Shown here piece after piece: positions 12,901 to 27,600 of a stretch of DNA of 64,000 bases. Position 1 is the first letter of the stretch. Each line of letters opens with the position of its first letter. The stretch is taken from assembly GCA_034508935.3 (NCBI GenBank), contig CM067443.1, positions 106,197,515 through 106,261,514 of the forward strand, written 5' to 3'. A program made the position numbers and the translations under genes. The notes below the pieces were generated by a model. The model made no database searches. It was given only the letters and a program-made list of their open reading frames with translations, and was not told where the DNA came from. The DNA is from Berghia stephanieae (taxonomy: Eukaryota; Mollusca; Gastropoda; Nudibranchia; Aeolidiidae).

Positions 12901-15900
12901 TTTAATGTATTTACATCTTCACTCAGCATGTCATTTTTTCCCTCATTTACAACAAAACCGATGCCAGAGGTTACAATTATGCTTTCATCTCCTCTTATTA
13001 TTTCACTAACTTCTTTTCCACCATCAAGATTTTTACTGATATTCTCATCTCCATCAATACTTACCAGAGCTTCAATACGGTTTTCATCTTTACTGGTTCT
13101 GATATCATCGTCCTCAACACTTCCAGAATCTACAACGCATGATCATCTTTACTTAACTTTTCAACACCTTCTTCATCTTTATCAACAGAACGAGAATATT
13201 CAACCGTATTTCCATCTTCACCGATTTCATCATCATCATCTTTGCTGCCATCAATACTTCCAGCTAAAACAGCATGTCTTGTTATTATTCTTATCTTTTT
13301 CTTCATCACCATCAACACTACCAGAATCTAAAACAGTTTTTCCATCTATGTCACATTTGTCATCATCCTTCCCGACATTAACAACTTCAGGAAATACAAC
13401 AGCATTTTCATCATTGCTATTCTTATTTTTTTCTTCATCACAATCAGCACTACCAGAATCTACAACAGTATATTCATCTTTACTGACCTGTCTCCTTTTT
13501 CATCACCATCATAATTACTAACAAAATCAACATCAATGTTTTCATTTTTACTAATGTTATCATCATCCTTGACCACATCAATGTTTCCAGGACCCATTGA
13601 AATCATTTCATTTTTACTAATCTTGTTATCTACATCAACATAAGATGCTTCAATTGTCCTTTCATCTGTTTTAAGTTCTTCATCTTGGTGTTGATCACAA
13701 ATTTCAGATGAATCTTTTTCTTTCACGATTATGTTATCTGTAGGTGAATGCAACACTACATCAACATCATCAGAATTAACATTGTCACTTTGATCACACC
13801 TCTCTATTTTATCATTTTGAGATTCTTTGCCATTTAGATTTGTGTTCTGACAATTTTTACAATCGCCTTGTCCGTCCATTGAACCATCAAAATCATTTAG
13901 GCTTTCCAGTTCAGTTTTCTCTACACCACTACCTTTGACTACATTTTTGTCATTCCCAGGAATAGCTTCATCTTCAGTGTGGCTCTCAGATGTAGTAGCA
14001 TCGATAATGTCATGCAGGAGTCATTCTCCGTGTCCTCCTTGCAATCTGCATCAACACTGCCCAGAACCTTCAACAGTGTTTCCATCTTTACTGATCTCGT
14101 CACTATCTTCCTTCACGCATCAACACTGCCAGAACCTTCAACAGTGTTTCCATCTTTACTGATCTTGTCACTATCTTCCTTCACTGCATCAACACGCCAG
14201 AACCTACAACAGTGTTTCCATCTTTACTGATCTTGTCACTATCTTCCTTCACTGCATCAACACTGCCAGAAACCTTTCAACAGGTGTTTCCATCTTTACT
14301 GATCTTTCACTATCTTCCTTCAATGCAGTAACACTGCACAAGAACCTTCATCAGTTTCCATATTACTAACTTGTCACTATCTTCCATTCACTGCATCAAC
14401 ATGCTCATAGCCTTCAAATGTTTCCGTCTTAACTGACTCTGCCATATCTTCACTTCACTCATCAACACTGCCAGAACCTTCAACAGTGTTCCATCTTTAT
14501 TGATCTTGTCACTATTCTCCTTCACTGCATCAACACTGCCATAACCTTCAACCTTCTCAAAATCAAAAACTGGTGATTTGCAATCATTTACTACATTCAT
14601 TCTTCGATATCTCTCTCAGCTGCATTCCCTCGAGAAGAAAGGAAGGTGTGGAAACAGCATCAAAAAATTCATCAGCATCATCTGAATCTAGACTAGACTT
14701 TAGCTTTTTGCCAACAGTAGATTGCAAAAAGCTCATTATTGGGTTTCAAATTGCTATCATCACAGGCATCTACAACTACTGCATGCCCAGTGAGGTCAGT
14801 TACAACATCAGATTCATGCAAGCTGTATTTGCTAGCCATGACAATATCATCATGAGGTTCCAAAGTTTTATTAACTTCAACATTGAGATTGTCTCCTTGT
14901 GTATTATTTGCAGTTTCAATATTTGAATTGGACCTTTTCATTGGTACTTTTGAATTTTCGACATATTCAGGTTCATTGTCAGGACTAGCAAGCACAGTTG
15001 TATCATTGGAAATTTCACAAACTGATTTAGACACAACAGATTGATTAGTAGAAGGGTTAGAATGAATGGGGGTACCTAAAGTTCCATCTTCAGCTTTCTC
15101 CAAGAACTCTTTTGTCTCTGGAGAGACAAGAATGTCACCGGAAGGTAAAAGATTTTCATTGGCTGCAGCAGAGAGGGAGGATGACTGCTTTTCAAGAACT
15201 GGCTCTCCTTTGTCATTTGACATAATGACAAAACCGCTTTCCTGAAAAGTACAAGATCATATCAAACATTTTTAATGAATAAAACTTTCTTCTCTCAACT
15301 GACCTTTGGGTGATATATATATATATATATTCAATCTAAGACATCTTCATGCAGTTTGACAAAATGGTCATATTTACAAAATTAGAAATACATATTATTT
15401 TTCAAAAGTTTCTAAATCAATTGTTAGTTCCTCATTCTGAAGTAATTGCCATGAAAGAGAGTGGTGAAGAAAAGAAGTGCACTGAGGTACTTATGTCAGA
15501 AGCTCGACACCACAAGAATATCGTTTTTTTTTGGTCATGGATGACTGCAAATGATTTTTAGTGATGCTTTCATCCATTGTGACACACATTCTTGTCAAAA
15601 GCATCTAATTTATCAAGTTGAATCAAGTTTAAATTATACATTAATTCAGTTTTGATCACTTTACTCATCCCCCAGTGCTTGAGCAACACAGAGGGCTGAA
15701 GAGCACTCAATCTTAAAATGTAGACAAAATAAATATAAGGTGCTTTCAATCTTTTTAAAATGATATAAAGTTTTCATTTCTCAAAAGCAAAATGCATTAA
15801 GTCCAGGGTTTAGATGTTCAAATAAATGATTATTTGACAAACAAGATCTGATGTGCATAACTATGATAACAAACCTGCTTCAACACAGGCTCAAAAATAA

Positions 15901-18900
15901 GCAAAAATTGGTATTGAAGCGTTTTCATTATTTGGAGGGGTTCATTTTTCAGGAGAAAAAAAAATAATCAAAAACAAAACAGTAGATAAAACGTATAAAT
16001 AATTATATATTTTTTAATGCAAGAGCTCACCTGGATCAACCTGTCTTTCAACTCCAGTTGTTGTTTTAATATGCTCAATTCATGTTCCATATTTTTCATA
16101 TCTCTTTTTTGTAGTTCATATTCCTGGAAATGCAAAAGATTTTCATACTTTTAAAATCAATTAATTCTATTAACAGTTTTTAGCAGTTTTTTAAAAAAAT
16201 TCCTTTTGACTAGGTTTGTATTATTCATATCCGTGTTCTCTGTGTTATACAATGAAAAGAAGAATATTGCAATGCAAAAGTGCCAACTATTGAACGTCAG
16301 AAAAGTCTCTGGCAGAAAACCTTAAAAACCTGCAGGCTTAAGACTTAAATGACATTCTACATCAATCCTGTAACACCAGACAAAATAGATATTTCGAAGA
16401 AAAATATTTTTTTCGCATGCCTCATTCCGGATGACTTTCAAACGGAAACAAAGAAAGCGAAGGACCGGAGATAATCAAAGGGAATAATGTGTGTGTGTGT
16501 TTGGTAGCAAAATAGAAATAAATAGCCTGGTCTGACACATGCTGTATGTGTTAGTTGATACTGACTATGCATGTGTTGACGAATCGTGACAAGACAAGAC
16601 ACTGACACCCCTCTCTCTCATCAGTGGCATAGTAGGCAGTGAATACATCCATGCCAGCAGAGTGTGCAGAGGATGTTCAACGAGATGGAATGATAATATA
16701 CATAGCTGGCTAGTTTGTTTTGTCTTTGATGCGACAAATAAAAAGTTCCCTTTTTTTAGAAGTCAGCACTCAAAACTGAATATTTGCTTTTTGTTGGTTT
16801 CTGTATTTTGACGTTAAAAAATTATATTTTTACTTTTACTTTTATTTTTTAATGTCAGCACTCAACAGAATTTATCGAGCAAAATTGTACTGTCGGAAAT
16901 CCGACAATTGTCCGAAGATTTACAGGCCTGAGTCATCAATATGTTAAATTCTTCTAAAAGTAAAATATGATTGAAATCTATTTCTTGTGTGCTCACCCGA
17001 CATTTATCTTTGTATTCCCTTTGTAATTCTGTATATCCTTCATCTTGCTCTTCCAACTGATCTTTCAGTAACTCAACCTGATACACAAGAGACTGTTTTT
17101 CATTGTCAAGTTGCGCACTGGTCATCATAGCAGCTTTGTATTTATCTTCCAATTCTCGTACCTGTTCCTGTAATAAATATGGAAATTAGATTTTAAATCA
17201 GGCAGAGAAAATATTTATAAAAGGAATAATTCACCAATTATATTTTCAAATATTTCATCAGATCAATGTAAATGTCATCTTCCAAAACATTTTAACTTAT
17301 ATACCCTTTACTTAAAGCAAAGCAAAAGTTTAATATGATTACTAAAATCAATGCTATCAGATGTTCATCTCAATGATAAACAAAAAGAAGAAAATAACTG
17401 CTTCAAAAAAGAACAAAACAACAAACAAGGAAAAGTCCATAGCTTCTAGCAGCTTGATATCACTTTCATCTGTATGATAATGTTAAGTTCAGAAATATAG
17501 TCTTAATTTTTTTATTATTCCTGTGCCTCCTTTTAAGGAAATCTCAAAACTATATTATACCGTATATGATTTCCTATGAATTTGATATATATTTCTTATG
17601 GTCAAAACAAATGACAAATCATGAAAATGTAATATGACATTTTTGCCACTAATAACAACACTTAATTCTTCTGAAGCATTTGCTAAGCCTCAGAGGATAT
17701 TTTGAAGGTTGGCAGCAGTGCTAGGTGGATAAAAATGTCTTATAAACCATCTTCAATATCACCTCAAAGAAAGACTAACAAAAAGAATGATGAGATGATT
17801 GTAGGTTTTTGATTCAATAATCAAATATTTATTGACACAAACAGCAGCTCATCAATGGAAATTACATCCTCCAAAAGCATAACAACTTGCAGCAGATGTC
17901 CTGTTTGATTTTCATGAACTTATCAGTAATTATGTGAAGGAAGATTTTAATATTTTGACTCCTGAAAACTTGGGACTATGGCTTCAGGTATCTAAATATG
18001 TTTTATGCAGGATGCTTATTTTTCTTGTTAATTATTTAAAATTGTCTTTTTTTTTAAAAAACTCTATTCAAAAGAATCAAAATAAAATTTAAGTTCATTC
18101 AAATAATTAATACATATTGGGTGCGAGAAAAAAACTGGAAAAGTTTAGAAGCCTGTAGTTACCAGACTGTAAATGATGCAAGTCTGAAATTTCACCACAA
18201 GCAAAACCATCTATTCTTTTAAGAAAAGAGGATTGGGGGGTCAAAATTGTTCCGTACAGCCCACGTTACATTTTTGCCAACGAGCACAAAATTACTGGCA
18301 AATCTAAAAATCATTTTACAGATTGATATACAAGTAACTTGCAAAGCTTTTTTAATTAAGGGTAATTATATTACCCGTTGATCCAAATAATTATTTAGAA
18401 AATCTGCTCAGGCATAATGATTGGTCATTAATTTGCCATTGGGAATCGCCATCAGATTCATTTATGCGCACCATAGATCTTATTACCTGACTGATTTTCA
18501 TCATTGATGGCTCAAAAGATTTGTCTCAATCCATGGTAATTTCCAGCAGTATAATAATCAAAATAGAGTTTCTGTTTGTAATAGCCTTTATTTAGCTGCT
18601 AATATTGTGGGCTCACCACTAGATTATTCAAATTTATGTAAACAATCTTTCAGGAAAATATGTTGAAAAATGTCTATAAACGTTGATTCCACAATTGTTT
18701 TAATAAACGTAACATATTTTCCCTAGCGAAGATTTGGGATGTAATTTTCAAAGTGTAGCCTTTTTTCCCCTTGATCCAGTAGTGATTCAATCCCATGCAC
18801 TTTGATTTAATTCTTAACTCTGCTTGTGTATATACTGATGATCAATAGAAAGTATATACTAGTTTTATCTACAAAATTGGTGTGAAATATTTTTATGGTT

Positions 18901-21900
18901 TATTTAAAATCTATGTGTGATCATAGTAATATCATTTATCTTTCATTTTGTTAGAATTGTAACGTTTATGGTTGATCTGTATGCAACATAGACTTTTAAA
19001 CATGATCTTCAAAAATAGAAGAAACAAGTCAAAACATTCACTATAATTTTGACAACAATGACATTTTAATAAATTTACTTGTGTTCATTCATTTGAAGTG
19101 AAGGTGAATCTAATTCAATTAGTAACGAGTATGTCCCCGTTCGCTCCAATCACAGCATTGCATCTCCTGTGTATGGAATAGGTCAATCTGGCCAGTTGGT
19201 GTTGAGGAATGCTATCCCAAGCTGTTCTTATGGCGTGGTAAAGTTGTTGTTCATTTTGTGGTGCTGGGTCTAATGAACGAACTTGGCAGCCGATTATGTC
19301 CAACACATGTTCGATCAGATTTAGATCGGGGGATATTGCAGGCCACAGGCTGATAACGTTCACATTATTTGCTGCTAAAAAGAACCCTTGTTACAATAGC
19401 TCGGTGGGATGGTGTATTGTCGTGTTGGAATGAAAAATTAGGATGTTCATGAAAAAATGGAATGACATGAGGATGTAAAATGTGCTGGATGTACCTTGCA
19501 ACAGTTAGGGATACATTTACTTGGACTAGAGGTGTCCTATAGTCTCTGCTCATTCCACCCCACACCACGATTTGTCTATATCCTCTGTTTGGGGATTCCA
19601 AGACACAAGAATCATGAAATCGCTTGAGTGATCTACGGTAACAACATAATCTACCGTCATTTCTTCCAATCACAAAGCGTGATTCATCTGAGAAGAGAAC
19701 AAATAACCATGCATGCATTGTCCAGCGCAGATGAGTACGGGTCAACCAGTGATATGCTCTAAGAAGTGGTCACAGTAATGGATGTCTTGCAATAATGTCA
19801 TGCTCTCTAAGGCTGCGACGAACACTGTGTCAATTAATTTGTGTACCTGGGAATGCTCGTGCAGTTTCACTTGCAGTCCTTTAGATGTAGGAGGCATATA
19901 AAACGGTCCTCACCTTGTGTTGTTACTCGTGGTCTGCCAGTTCAATATCGGTCCCTTACCGTTTGTGTCATTTCAAATCCATCCACTAATGAATATACAG
20001 TTCTCCTTGTGATATTAAGCATTCTTGTGACATTGGTCACAGACTGTCCAGCTTGAAGATGACGAATGACATGTGCGCGTTGTTCTAAACTAAGTCGTGG
20101 CATCACTTGAATTAATGGATGGTATTTTTCATTGCGTTTTCCTGCCTTGAAAATGTTTCAAGAGGACGGATGGCAAAAAAATATGAATCTACATATTTCC
20201 TGTCACAGTAAGGGGCTAAAAGGTCGTTTCCTGTCACAGTAAGGGGCTAAAAGGTCGTTTCCTGTCACAGTAAGGGGCTAAAAGGTCGTTTCCTGTCACA
20301 GTAAGGGGCTAAAAGGTCGTTTTAGCATGTGCACGACGTGGTGAGCGAATTTCAGGCCAAAAACAAAATCATTGACTATCAGTACACAGAAAGGCTAATG
20401 GTAAACAACTCAGAGAAAAATCATTAGCCTACACCAATGGATAAAATAGTAACAATGATTTTAAATGTGAATACTTTCTTTTGATCGTAAGTATATAATG
20501 TTGTGCTTCGTATCGAAACAGCGCTATACGTTTTTCCCATTTTTTTCTCTCACACAATATATATTTGCCTTTTATATATTAAGATGGGAGAAAGTAACAT
20601 GCAAAAGCAATTCCCTTTAAAATCAGAAATGTATAAGAATTTCTTTTTAAACAGATGAAGGAATTAATTTGACGAGCAAGTAATCTTTAACTTAATTTCA
20701 AATTCATGCCAAGATCAAGCCATAAACAGTTTTGGAATCAGTGTGAGTGTGAGTTCCTTATCTTTATATGCATTACAAAACATTATTATGTCGAGATATT
20801 TTCCTATCTTTGAACATTGGCCCATTTATATTCTACAATTCTTTGATGCCCGAAACTTCTTCAACTGTGGGAAAAACAAATCGATGAAGAGCATTACATT
20901 ATAATTTATTCTGCAATAGTTTTCCAGTTAATGAATATAAAATGTAAAATATAAATTAAGAACAAGATCAAAAATTTGGGAATACACTTTCAATTCAAAG
21001 TTCCTTAGTTTCCACATTCATTTCTACTCAATTTATTTTTCACTGACTCTCTTCTGCTTTGAAAATTCCAAATATATTTTTACTAAAAGTTCAATGACGC
21101 AGTGTGGATGGAGGCAATTTGCATATTATTTCTTTGGATTTTATATCAACTGATCCTAACATATTCAGTGTAGAACTTGTGTCTAAACTTAAGTCAGAAC
21201 AAATCAGATAATTGCTTCTACAGATCAAATCCACTGTATCAATCTAATGCTCACTCATATTCGTTAACTACATCAGCCAATTGCTTTGACCCTCAAATAT
21301 TTTTTTAAAAACTTTTTAATTAATTTCTAATCAATCCAATGCAACAAATATTGAATGAAAAGTACAGACATTAATTTCCAGAACAGCATCCATTAATATA
21401 AGTGAGAGCTTCACATTTTTCTTAATGGTACAGTATTAACACTACCCTCATCTTATTCCATTTGTGTAATATATGTTGAATGACGATTCAGAGAATAAGT
21501 TTCAGGTTGTGACTGATTGAAATTGTTCTATTGGCCAAAATTGTTGACGTGTTTAAATGAACCCTTATGCGAAAATATGTTTAGACACAAAAATGTTTAT
21601 TTTCAAAGCTCTTAGCAAAAGACAGTTGCATTTCAAAATAAAATTTGATAAAAATGTTCTTGCAGGGTTAGAAGGGAAAAGTAAACAAAAAACACAAAAC
21701 GCAGGTAAGAGTATTTTAAATATTAAAATTTTTAAAACATAAACATGAAGGTTTTCCATTTTGCTTTTTGTCACATCAAACCATGGGAATCTTGTCTTAC
21801 TCACCATCCTTAATATCTTTTGCTGTCAATTTTAGTAACATAAACAAGGTTATAGGAGTTAGATGCTGTAAAATTGAAAAAGACTAACTGGATCTACAGC

Positions 21901-24597
21901 TAAAAGCCTTGACTTTGATTAATTATTATTTTCAGAAGATCTATAATAAGACAGATGCATGACCTAGAATTTAGGAGCCAGGCCTTTTTACAGTGGTATC
22001 TTAAAAAATCAAAAGATCAGAAAGACTGTAGGTGTACCATTATAAAGTAGTCTGAACCTTGACAACTTTGGTAAAAGTAAAAGGTTGGATAAGAGGACCC
22101 AAATAAACTGACAACAGAACTAATATTCCAAATTATGATTCACAGCCTTCTTCAGATGTAAAGTGTTATGGACTTATACATCGAATTATGCTAGGAAAGA
22201 GTTGTTCCCCTTTGTTATTAGCTAATTGACTTTAGTTACAGCTTAATTAGTTATTATTCATTAAGTCCATTGTTTAAAATATTATTTGTGCTTACAAATA
22301 TCAGAGTGGCATGCCCTAGAGAAGGATGTACTCTTTGTTCCATACTTTCCATATTTGAGTTATTTATACTGTTTTTCGTACTTACAATGTTGTTGCGATA
22401 TATTTGTATATACTCTTAACTTGTACTTAGTAATAAAACTGGGTCCAAAAAAAAAAAAAATTATACTCAGTAATAAAACTGTTCTCTCACATATCATTTA
22501 ACGCTTCTGAGTTGAGTGATTCCACATTATTAATCTGGGGTCCCGTCAAAAACACAACATAAAGAAAGCAGAAAGTCAAATTCATATTTGAAAAAACACC
22601 CCAGAGCTATGAATAATCCAACTCGACAAAACTTCTCTGGGTAAACTGAATACAGAAATCTAAATTATTGATCAACATCAATTTCCTTGACTTATCACCA
22701 AAAAAAAAAAATGTTCATGATCATCTATATGAAATTCTTAAACAAAATGATGGATTTGTTTTTTTTGTTGCTACTAAATTGCAAAGCAGTTGTATTTAAA
22801 ATCAACGATTTACAATGTGTCACAGTCAAGACTACTTTTTGTTTCATTTTTTTCTCTCACCTAAAATGATTTTCATCATGCAATAATCAGTGATGATACT
22901 CACAAAAAGTCAAAAAGGAGGAAAAGTCTCGGAAAAACGGAAAACTCACCTAGAACATTCTTGCACCACAGGAAAGTAGGCAGGATGACTTCTTTTGAGT
23001 ACTTGAAGAGTACTAGTGTGTTTTGGGCCTCTTTCTAGGTGGGGGCCCAACCTGTTTGGATTGCTTCTTTATATGAAGCTTATAGGCTGTTTTAATTGCC
23101 TTCTCCCGGACTGCCTTTGCTTGCTTTTTTGTTTCCGCCTTTACAACTGCTTGATCAAACATTTGTCTTTTTCTTTCCTTTTCCTCTTTCTGTTTTTGCA
23201 ACTCAGCATGATACTTGCTGCAAGATTTTTTAATGCAACTTATCAGGACAGGATCAATTTCACTGTGATCTATGTCTTTTCTTTTGAAGCATCCCAGGGC
23301 AGTGGCATTCCTTACTTTCAAAGAATACTTCACCGTCTGTATGGCAGAGAATGTTGAAATATTCATGTTGCCACACTTGTCTTTAAGAATATCCTTCATT
23401 TTAGAAAAGGAACCCTCTACCTGTGGGCCATGAAATATGGATAAGCAAGCCCTAGCCAGCTTTTGAAGAATAGGAAAGTCACTATTTCTATTCCAAAAAG
23501 GAGGTATTTTTTAAAGATTTATTATATAAAAAAAAAGTAAAAGGAGGAAATGAAGGAAATATCCGCGGATCGAGGATCTGAGGAGGAAAACCGAGGAAAG
23601 GAAAGAAAACCGCGGATTTCCGCGGAAAAGTATCATCACTGAATAATTCAATACAGAGCCCAAAATAGTCAAACAATGAAGAATAAAGTAAAAAAAGCAA
23701 CGATATCTTAAGCCTTTGAATTATCTATGTACTTAGATCTAATTAGAAATGTAGCGATATTATTTTTATTGATTATTTCTATAACAAGCATTATTTTAGT
23801 CTACGAACGTAGCATTTTTCATTTATACATCATACTGTTCTAAGGTTTTACAGTTCTTTTTCCTCTTTAGCTAGTTTTGTATCGGTCAAAAAAAGTTCTC
23901 CTCTGGTAATAATTGTATTCGAAAATGAGAAATAAATCAAATATCAGAGGTATCTAAGTCAACCTCATGATGGACTTAATAAGATCTTCCCGAATTCTAC
24001 CATTCTATGTCTAAGAATCCGTAAATCCAAATACTTTTATCTTTCAAGATATGAAAGGCCCTCATTGCAATTAACCTTATCACCACACTTCTTTGGCCAT
24101 TTTCAATGCTAATATATTGCTTTTTGTAAATTGAACTCGAATTGCAATTGCAATATTCATTGACTTTGGTCATGAACAGATATATAAGGTACAAAAAATA
24201 TATACTTTTAAAAAATGAAATTAAAAATAATTAATAGATAGGCATAAATAATAAAATTTTGAAAAAAATATATTTTCTTAATTAAATCAAACAATTAAAA
24301 AATTTAAGTAAAAAGAAATTCTATAAAATTTACTTGGTAATATAGTATTAGTATTTCTTAAATGATCAAATCTTCCAAAGGCCAAAAAGTAGTTTGTTTT
24401 GTCTTGTTCATCATATTAGCCATGCCTCCTACTTAAACATTCTCATTGTAAAATAATTATTAGTTTCTTGTTTTAAAATAAAAGAATCAACAAAGCAAGG
24501 GTTAACAGATTGGTATTAGTACTGTCTAACATCTAAAATAAATAAATTTGAATGTGTTCCGAAATTCTAATATTAGGGTATACTATAAAAGATAGGC

Positions 24598-24689
<92 letters not shown>

Positions 24690-27600
24690 TTAATAATAAT
24701 AACAAAAACAACAGTGAAGCAACACTAATTCACGCGATTGCTCAAATCAAATGAAAAGCATAAATTGAGATGTTATGATTCTATAAACTAAACATTAGAT
24801 AAAAAATGAGCAACCAAAAATGACTATTACATTACAATGCATTAAGAGACAAGATGAATTAAGACAGTATTACCTTTTTCGAAATAAATTTTTTTTAAAA
24901 ACAACTTATTTATTATTTGTAGAATTGAATTAGGTACCTTAAAGTCAATATCTTTGCCATCTCCAATGGAATCATTTGATTCTGAACTACCTCGCCTTGA
25001 TCCTCCTACTTGTTGGCGCATCTTATGAGGAAGAAGAGAAATTTGAAACATAATAAAATGCCACTAACTTCATAACACTTCACTTAAAGCCCATTGAATT
25101 ATAAGAGGGATAAGGCAATATATTAAACTTCTGAGTAACTGTAAAATTAAATACAACATTATATTTTTGGGGGAGACAATTGAATCTTGATGATCGTCAA
25201 TAAGAATCACGTCGCAAGTAAATCAGTAGCTCATGTACAATGGCATTACCAAGTGTAAATGCATAGCTGCCAACTTTTCAAAAATAAAATAAGGAACGCT
25301 CATTTGGCCCGGGATGAGGGGACGACGTGTGCCGCCCCGAAGCGCCCCCCCCCCCCCCCCCCCCCCCCCCTTCATCGAATCGCAACATATAAAAGTCAGC
25401 CTTTTTAATTACTATTACTAACACTAACAAGTTTGAGATAACAGAGGCCAGTCCAAATGTTGCTAAATTATCGGATTTAGTACCAGCACATTTGAGTCGT
25501 TAAAATGACACTTTCCACAATGAGATCAAAATTTCAGAACAGACAATATAAAGAAAGAATTCAACTGCCTCAACTTTAATATGGACCAATACACAAGAAG
25601 CACAATTGTAAAATAAATGAAATAACTTAAGATGAATAGAAATGCATAACTGCCAACCTGGTACATCACTTTAGAGGACGTTTTGGGGTAATAATTAGGT
25701 GAGTTCAGATAAAAAGTAGACGATTGCATATATGTTTTCTTTCATGCAACATAATGGTCTTTAAGTAGTATACTATAATAGTAGTTATAGTAAAATGCAC
25801 CTCTAAATATTAGAGAATTCCTACTTCTTTACTTTGACAAGATAAACACACCTAAAAATGGAGTATACTTATTTTTCTTGAACCTAAATCGTTACAAAAG
25901 CTTGCTTGAAAAAAAAATAATTAAAATCAGATGAAGATGTTTTTTAAAGGGATTAAATTTATATATTTCATAAATTAATAAAGGGAAATAATCATTGTCA
26001 TGCTTAATCAATATAAGCAATTGATTTTCTGATTGAATACCTTCCAATCAAAGAGGTGGATTTAATTTTATTCTTAATTAAAATAATATTTGTAACAAAT
26101 AGTGAAAGTATCAATACTGTCTTAGAATATTCAAAGTATATCGAGGCTAACATCCTTATTCTATGCAAATCTCCAATACATTATGAAAGGTTTGAGTAAA
26201 ATACAGGCGTCATATAAACGAATGGAACTTTTTTAATTGTTGAAAATCATTTATGATAGAGGCATAATTCAAATAAAAGAGCTACACAAATGGAGATTAT
26301 GCTCTCACTGGACACCAATAATAATGATAATAATAATAACAATAATAGTAGTAATAATAGTAATAATAATGGATCAATAATAATAATTCATTAGGCTCAC
26401 ATGCCTTTTTTTACCACAAATGAGTCAAAAATTACAAAATACGGATTTTAAGCTAAAAATAAGGACTTACGGACTCAGGAAGTCAAATACGGAACAAATC
26501 CGTTTTTAACGGAACGGTTGGCAGCTATGAAATGTTTTGATCATCTAAAGGCGAATAAAATTTACAGGTAAAGAAATATTTTCCATCTATTGAAATTGAA
26601 TCTCAACAAATAAATGGACATCAGAAAAATGCAACTTCAAAAGAGTGATTCAAATATTAAATTCAGACACCTGCTCACACCAATATTTTAAACTTTATTA
26701 TTTTTCTGTTACTGCTAAAGAAAATAAAAAGACTTGGATTTTATTTTTTTAAAACAAACAACTCCACACATAAAATAAACTAATCTAAATAGAAAATATG
26801 TTTTAAACAGAGGAAGCGTGTAAATAAAGAAAAGTCTTACCATTATAATTCCAATTTTAATGCTGGGATTACATCAAACAATACAATTGTGCTAAAAGGT
26901 AGCTTGAGTAGCATACGACACCAAAAGACACTATTGCTGATATTTTGAAAAACTTTGGACGGGTTTTGTTTAAATCAGTCCCTCTGAATTAAATAATGAA
27001 ATTTAATCCAAAAAATGTCATTCTAGCAATATAGAATAGCATTAGATACTTTGCCCACACTTTTTAAACACTTTAAAAAATAATAATAATTCAATGCTTT
27101 AGGTAAGAAGACCCTCAGTTTTTGTTTGTTTGTTGTTTTGTTTGTTTTTTTTTTGGGGGGGGGGGAGTTTTTGTTGGGTTTTTTTTAATACTGTTTTCAT
27201 TGTTTGACCAAGAGAAACTAAAGAAATCAAAATCTTTCCAATTTTTCCAACGTCCTCTTCTGTCAAATCTTACAAAAACAACCAGATGGCTCGCCAAATA
27301 TATCAAACAATAATTGAAACAATAGTCAATATTTAAAGAAAATATATTGAAAGTACTCTTAACTCTTAACAACTCACTTTCGCAGCAGCATGCTCGTTTG
27401 TCAGCTCATAAATCTTATCAGACTTTTCCTCAGACTGAAAAATAAAAGTGAAGAAAGTCAAATATATAAATATAAATACCATAATAAATATAATTAATCA
27501 GCATCTTAAAAACCTTGTGCATTCATACTATCTATTTTCTAAGTTGAGGGTGATTTCAACATTTGCCTAAGTATTTCATGTTCTGCATGTATTTATCCCC

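Noticed and set aside
12727-13521. 264-codon Ser/Leu-rich plus-strand open frame
   Set aside because: Complement of the Asp/Glu/Lys-rich LRRFIP exon; the minus strand carries the family match and repeat logic.
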